From Massilia sp. UBA2604 (GTDB taxonomy: Bacteria; Pseudomonadota; Gammaproteobacteria; Burkholderiales; Burkholderiaceae_D), in the NCBI GenBank assembly GCA_002339265.1, contig DDKG01000203.1, positions 7,409-12,964 on the forward strand: a stretch of 5,556 nucleotides of DNA. Reading direction: 5' to 3'. Of this stretch, positions 4,527 through 5,556 are shown piece after piece (the stretch's first letter is position 1; each line of letters opens with the position of its first letter). Both the position numbers and the translations under genes were made by a program. The notes beneath the pieces were generated by a model. The model did no database searches, was not told the origin of the DNA, and worked only from the letters and a program-made list of their open reading frames with translations.

Positions 4527-5556
4527 CGTGATCCTTTCTGTCTGTCGGCACCGGCACCAGGATCCGGCCTTGGCGTCCATCTTCCTTGTTATAGGCCGCC
4601 AGCGCGCTGGCGGCCGCTTGTTGCGCCTGCCCCTTGCGGCACAGCGCCACGCAGGCGCCGCCGAAGCCGGCGCCGGTCAGGCGCGCGCCCAGCACGCCGG
4701 GGGCGGCGCGCAAGGCCTCGCACAGGGCGTCGAGCTCGGGGATCGAGACCTCGTAGTCGTCGCGCAGGCTGAAGTGTGAGGCATTCATCAATTCGCCGAA
4801 GCGCTCGGCGCTCACGCCGGCAGCCGCCTCGAGCACGCGCAGGTTTTCCTGCACCACGTGGCGCGCCCGCTCCCGCAGCGGCGCCGGCAGGCCCTCCACC
4901 GCGGAAGGGTCGCTCACGTCGCGCAGCGCCTGCACACCGAGCTTCTTCGCGCCCTCCTCGCATTCGGCGCGGCGCTCGTTGTACTTGCTGGCGGCGAGCT
5001 TGCGCGCCACGCCCGAATCCACCACGATCAATTCGCTGTCCGCCGGCAGCGGCACCAGGCGGTGCTCCAGCGTGCGGGCGTCGATGAACAGCATATTGCT
5101 CTCGTCGGCCAGGCTGGACGCCATCTGGTCCATGATCCCGCAGTTCACGCGCGCATACTCGATCTCGGCGCGCTGGGCGATGCGGGCCAGCTTGACGTCG
5201 TCGAGTTCGAAACCGAGCAGCGCGCGCATCGCGCGCAGGGTCGCCACCTCGAGCGCGGCCGAGGACGACAGGCCCGAGCCGACCGGCAGGTCGGTCTCGA
5301 CATACACGCGCAGCGGCGGCACCTCGATGCCCTCGGCCTGCACCAGCCGGATGCAGCCCTCGATATAGCTGCCGAAACCCTGCGGCGCGCTGCCGTCCCT
5401 GGCGAAGGTCACGCTCGCATCGAGGTTCGGCGAATAGAAGTGGAAATGGTCGTCGCCGCTGCGGCTCATCGCCACCATGGTGCGCTGGGGCGTGGCCACC
5501 GGCAGCATGAAGCCGTCGTTGTAGTCGGTGTGCTCGCCCAGCAGGTTGACCCGGCC
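4513..5556 (-). CDS. galK: Galactokinase (5' end outside window)
   Basis: GHMP-family kinase that phosphorylates alpha-D-galactose with ATP to galactose 1-phosphate, the first committed step of the Leloir pathway; cytoplasmic. The frame is open to the window edge, and 347 residues are visible of a usual 350-390, so only some 15-30 N-terminal residues are missing. All three family motifs are present: GRVNLLGEHTDYND at visible residues 1-14 (galactokinase signature), PVGSGLSSSAA at 91-101 (the ATP-binding glycine/serine loop), and LTGAGFGGACVAL at 293-305. The catalytic base is D143 in NCGIMDQMAS. The last residues (after GRILVPV) are a charged tail that overlaps the GH2 start by 14 bp. The Met at 5508 is internal, since the signature motif lies before it in frame. 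First visible gene of a galK-GH2 operon; any galT, galE, transporter or regulator would lie beyond 5556. Confidence 0.97.
   Translation of the reverse strand, partial: GRVNLLGEHTDYNDGFMLPVATPQRTMVAMSRSGDDHFHFYSPNLDASVTFARDGSAPQGFGSYIEGCIRLVQAEGIEVPPLRVYVETDLPVGSGLSSSAALEVATLRAMRALLGFELDDVKLARIAQRAEIEYARVNCGIMDQMASSLADESNMLFIDARTLEHRLVPLPADSELIVVDSGVARKLAASKYNERRAECEEGAKKLGVQALRDVSDPSAVEGLPAPLRERARHVVQENLRVLEAAAGVSAERFGELMNASHFSLRDDYEVSIPELDALCEALRAAPGVLGARLTGAGFGGACVALCRKGQAQQAAASALAAYNKEDGRQGRILVPVPTDRKDHDEPV
4532..4538 (-). promoter_or_regulatory. Ribosome binding site of the GH2 gene, inside galK
   Basis: Read on the minus strand, GAAAGGA ends 5 nt before ATG 4526. It lies within the last codons of galK and fixes the GH2 start at 4526, making the 603-residue protein the likely product. 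Confidence 0.65.

Noticed and set aside
3255..4772. Long open frame on the + strand (505 codons) opposite the GH2 gene
   Set aside because: It lies antisense to a GH2 gene with full catalytic motifs; the frame is open because of high GC and codon bias. Its translation has no family features and runs into the galK antisense.

Overview
The window looks like a chromosomal segment of a high-GC betaproteobacterium, most likely Burkholderiales and perhaps the Massilia/Telluria group of Oxalobacteraceae. This is inferred from codon bias, protein style and the AT-richer gaps between genes; no rRNA or other phylogenetic marker is present. There is no mobile element, CRISPR array or tRNA.

Layout. Bases 1-435 (+) hold the C-terminal part of a short-chain dehydrogenase/reductase (SDR) that starts outside the window. 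Bases 436-1066 are a 631-bp protein-free stretch dense in RNA-level and regulatory structure. It has two strong intrinsic terminators (564-592 and 846-872), and each is preceded by a plausible promoter and no credible ORF. I read it as two tandem small-RNA genes. The first (about 530-592) has a good sigma70-type promoter, one hairpin that displays CUCCUCC (complementary to a Shine-Dalgarno sequence) in its loop, and then a terminator hairpin. The second (about 740-872) lies behind a pair of GTCACA repeats spaced like a Pho box. A striking 18-bp palindrome (620-637) sits between them.

Next on the + strand come a 100-aa Cys-rich (zinc-ribbon-like) protein with its own promoter (1067-1369), a small VanZ-family membrane protein (1452-1865), and a Ser/Gly-repeat lipoprotein (2025-2660) behind a possible ECF-sigma promoter. 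The lipoprotein gene converges on a minus-strand operon, with a 10-bp perfect hairpin in the gap.

The minus-strand operon is galK (5556-4513, 5' end outside the window) followed by a cytoplasmic GH2 glycoside hydrolase (4526-2715) that overlaps galK by 14 bp. Together they suggest uptake of a galactose-containing oligosaccharide or glycoside, intracellular hydrolysis, and phosphorylation of the freed galactose into the Leloir pathway. The SDR could belong to the same carbohydrate metabolism, but it is on the other strand, over 2 kb away, and nothing in the sequence ties it to the operon.

The most promising undescribed element is the tandem sRNA locus, especially the anti-Shine-Dalgarno loop RNA at 530-592. 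It resembles the architecture of the alphaproteobacterial CCUCCUCCC-motif ('cuckoo'/CcsR) sRNAs. All RNA claims here are predictions made by eye.
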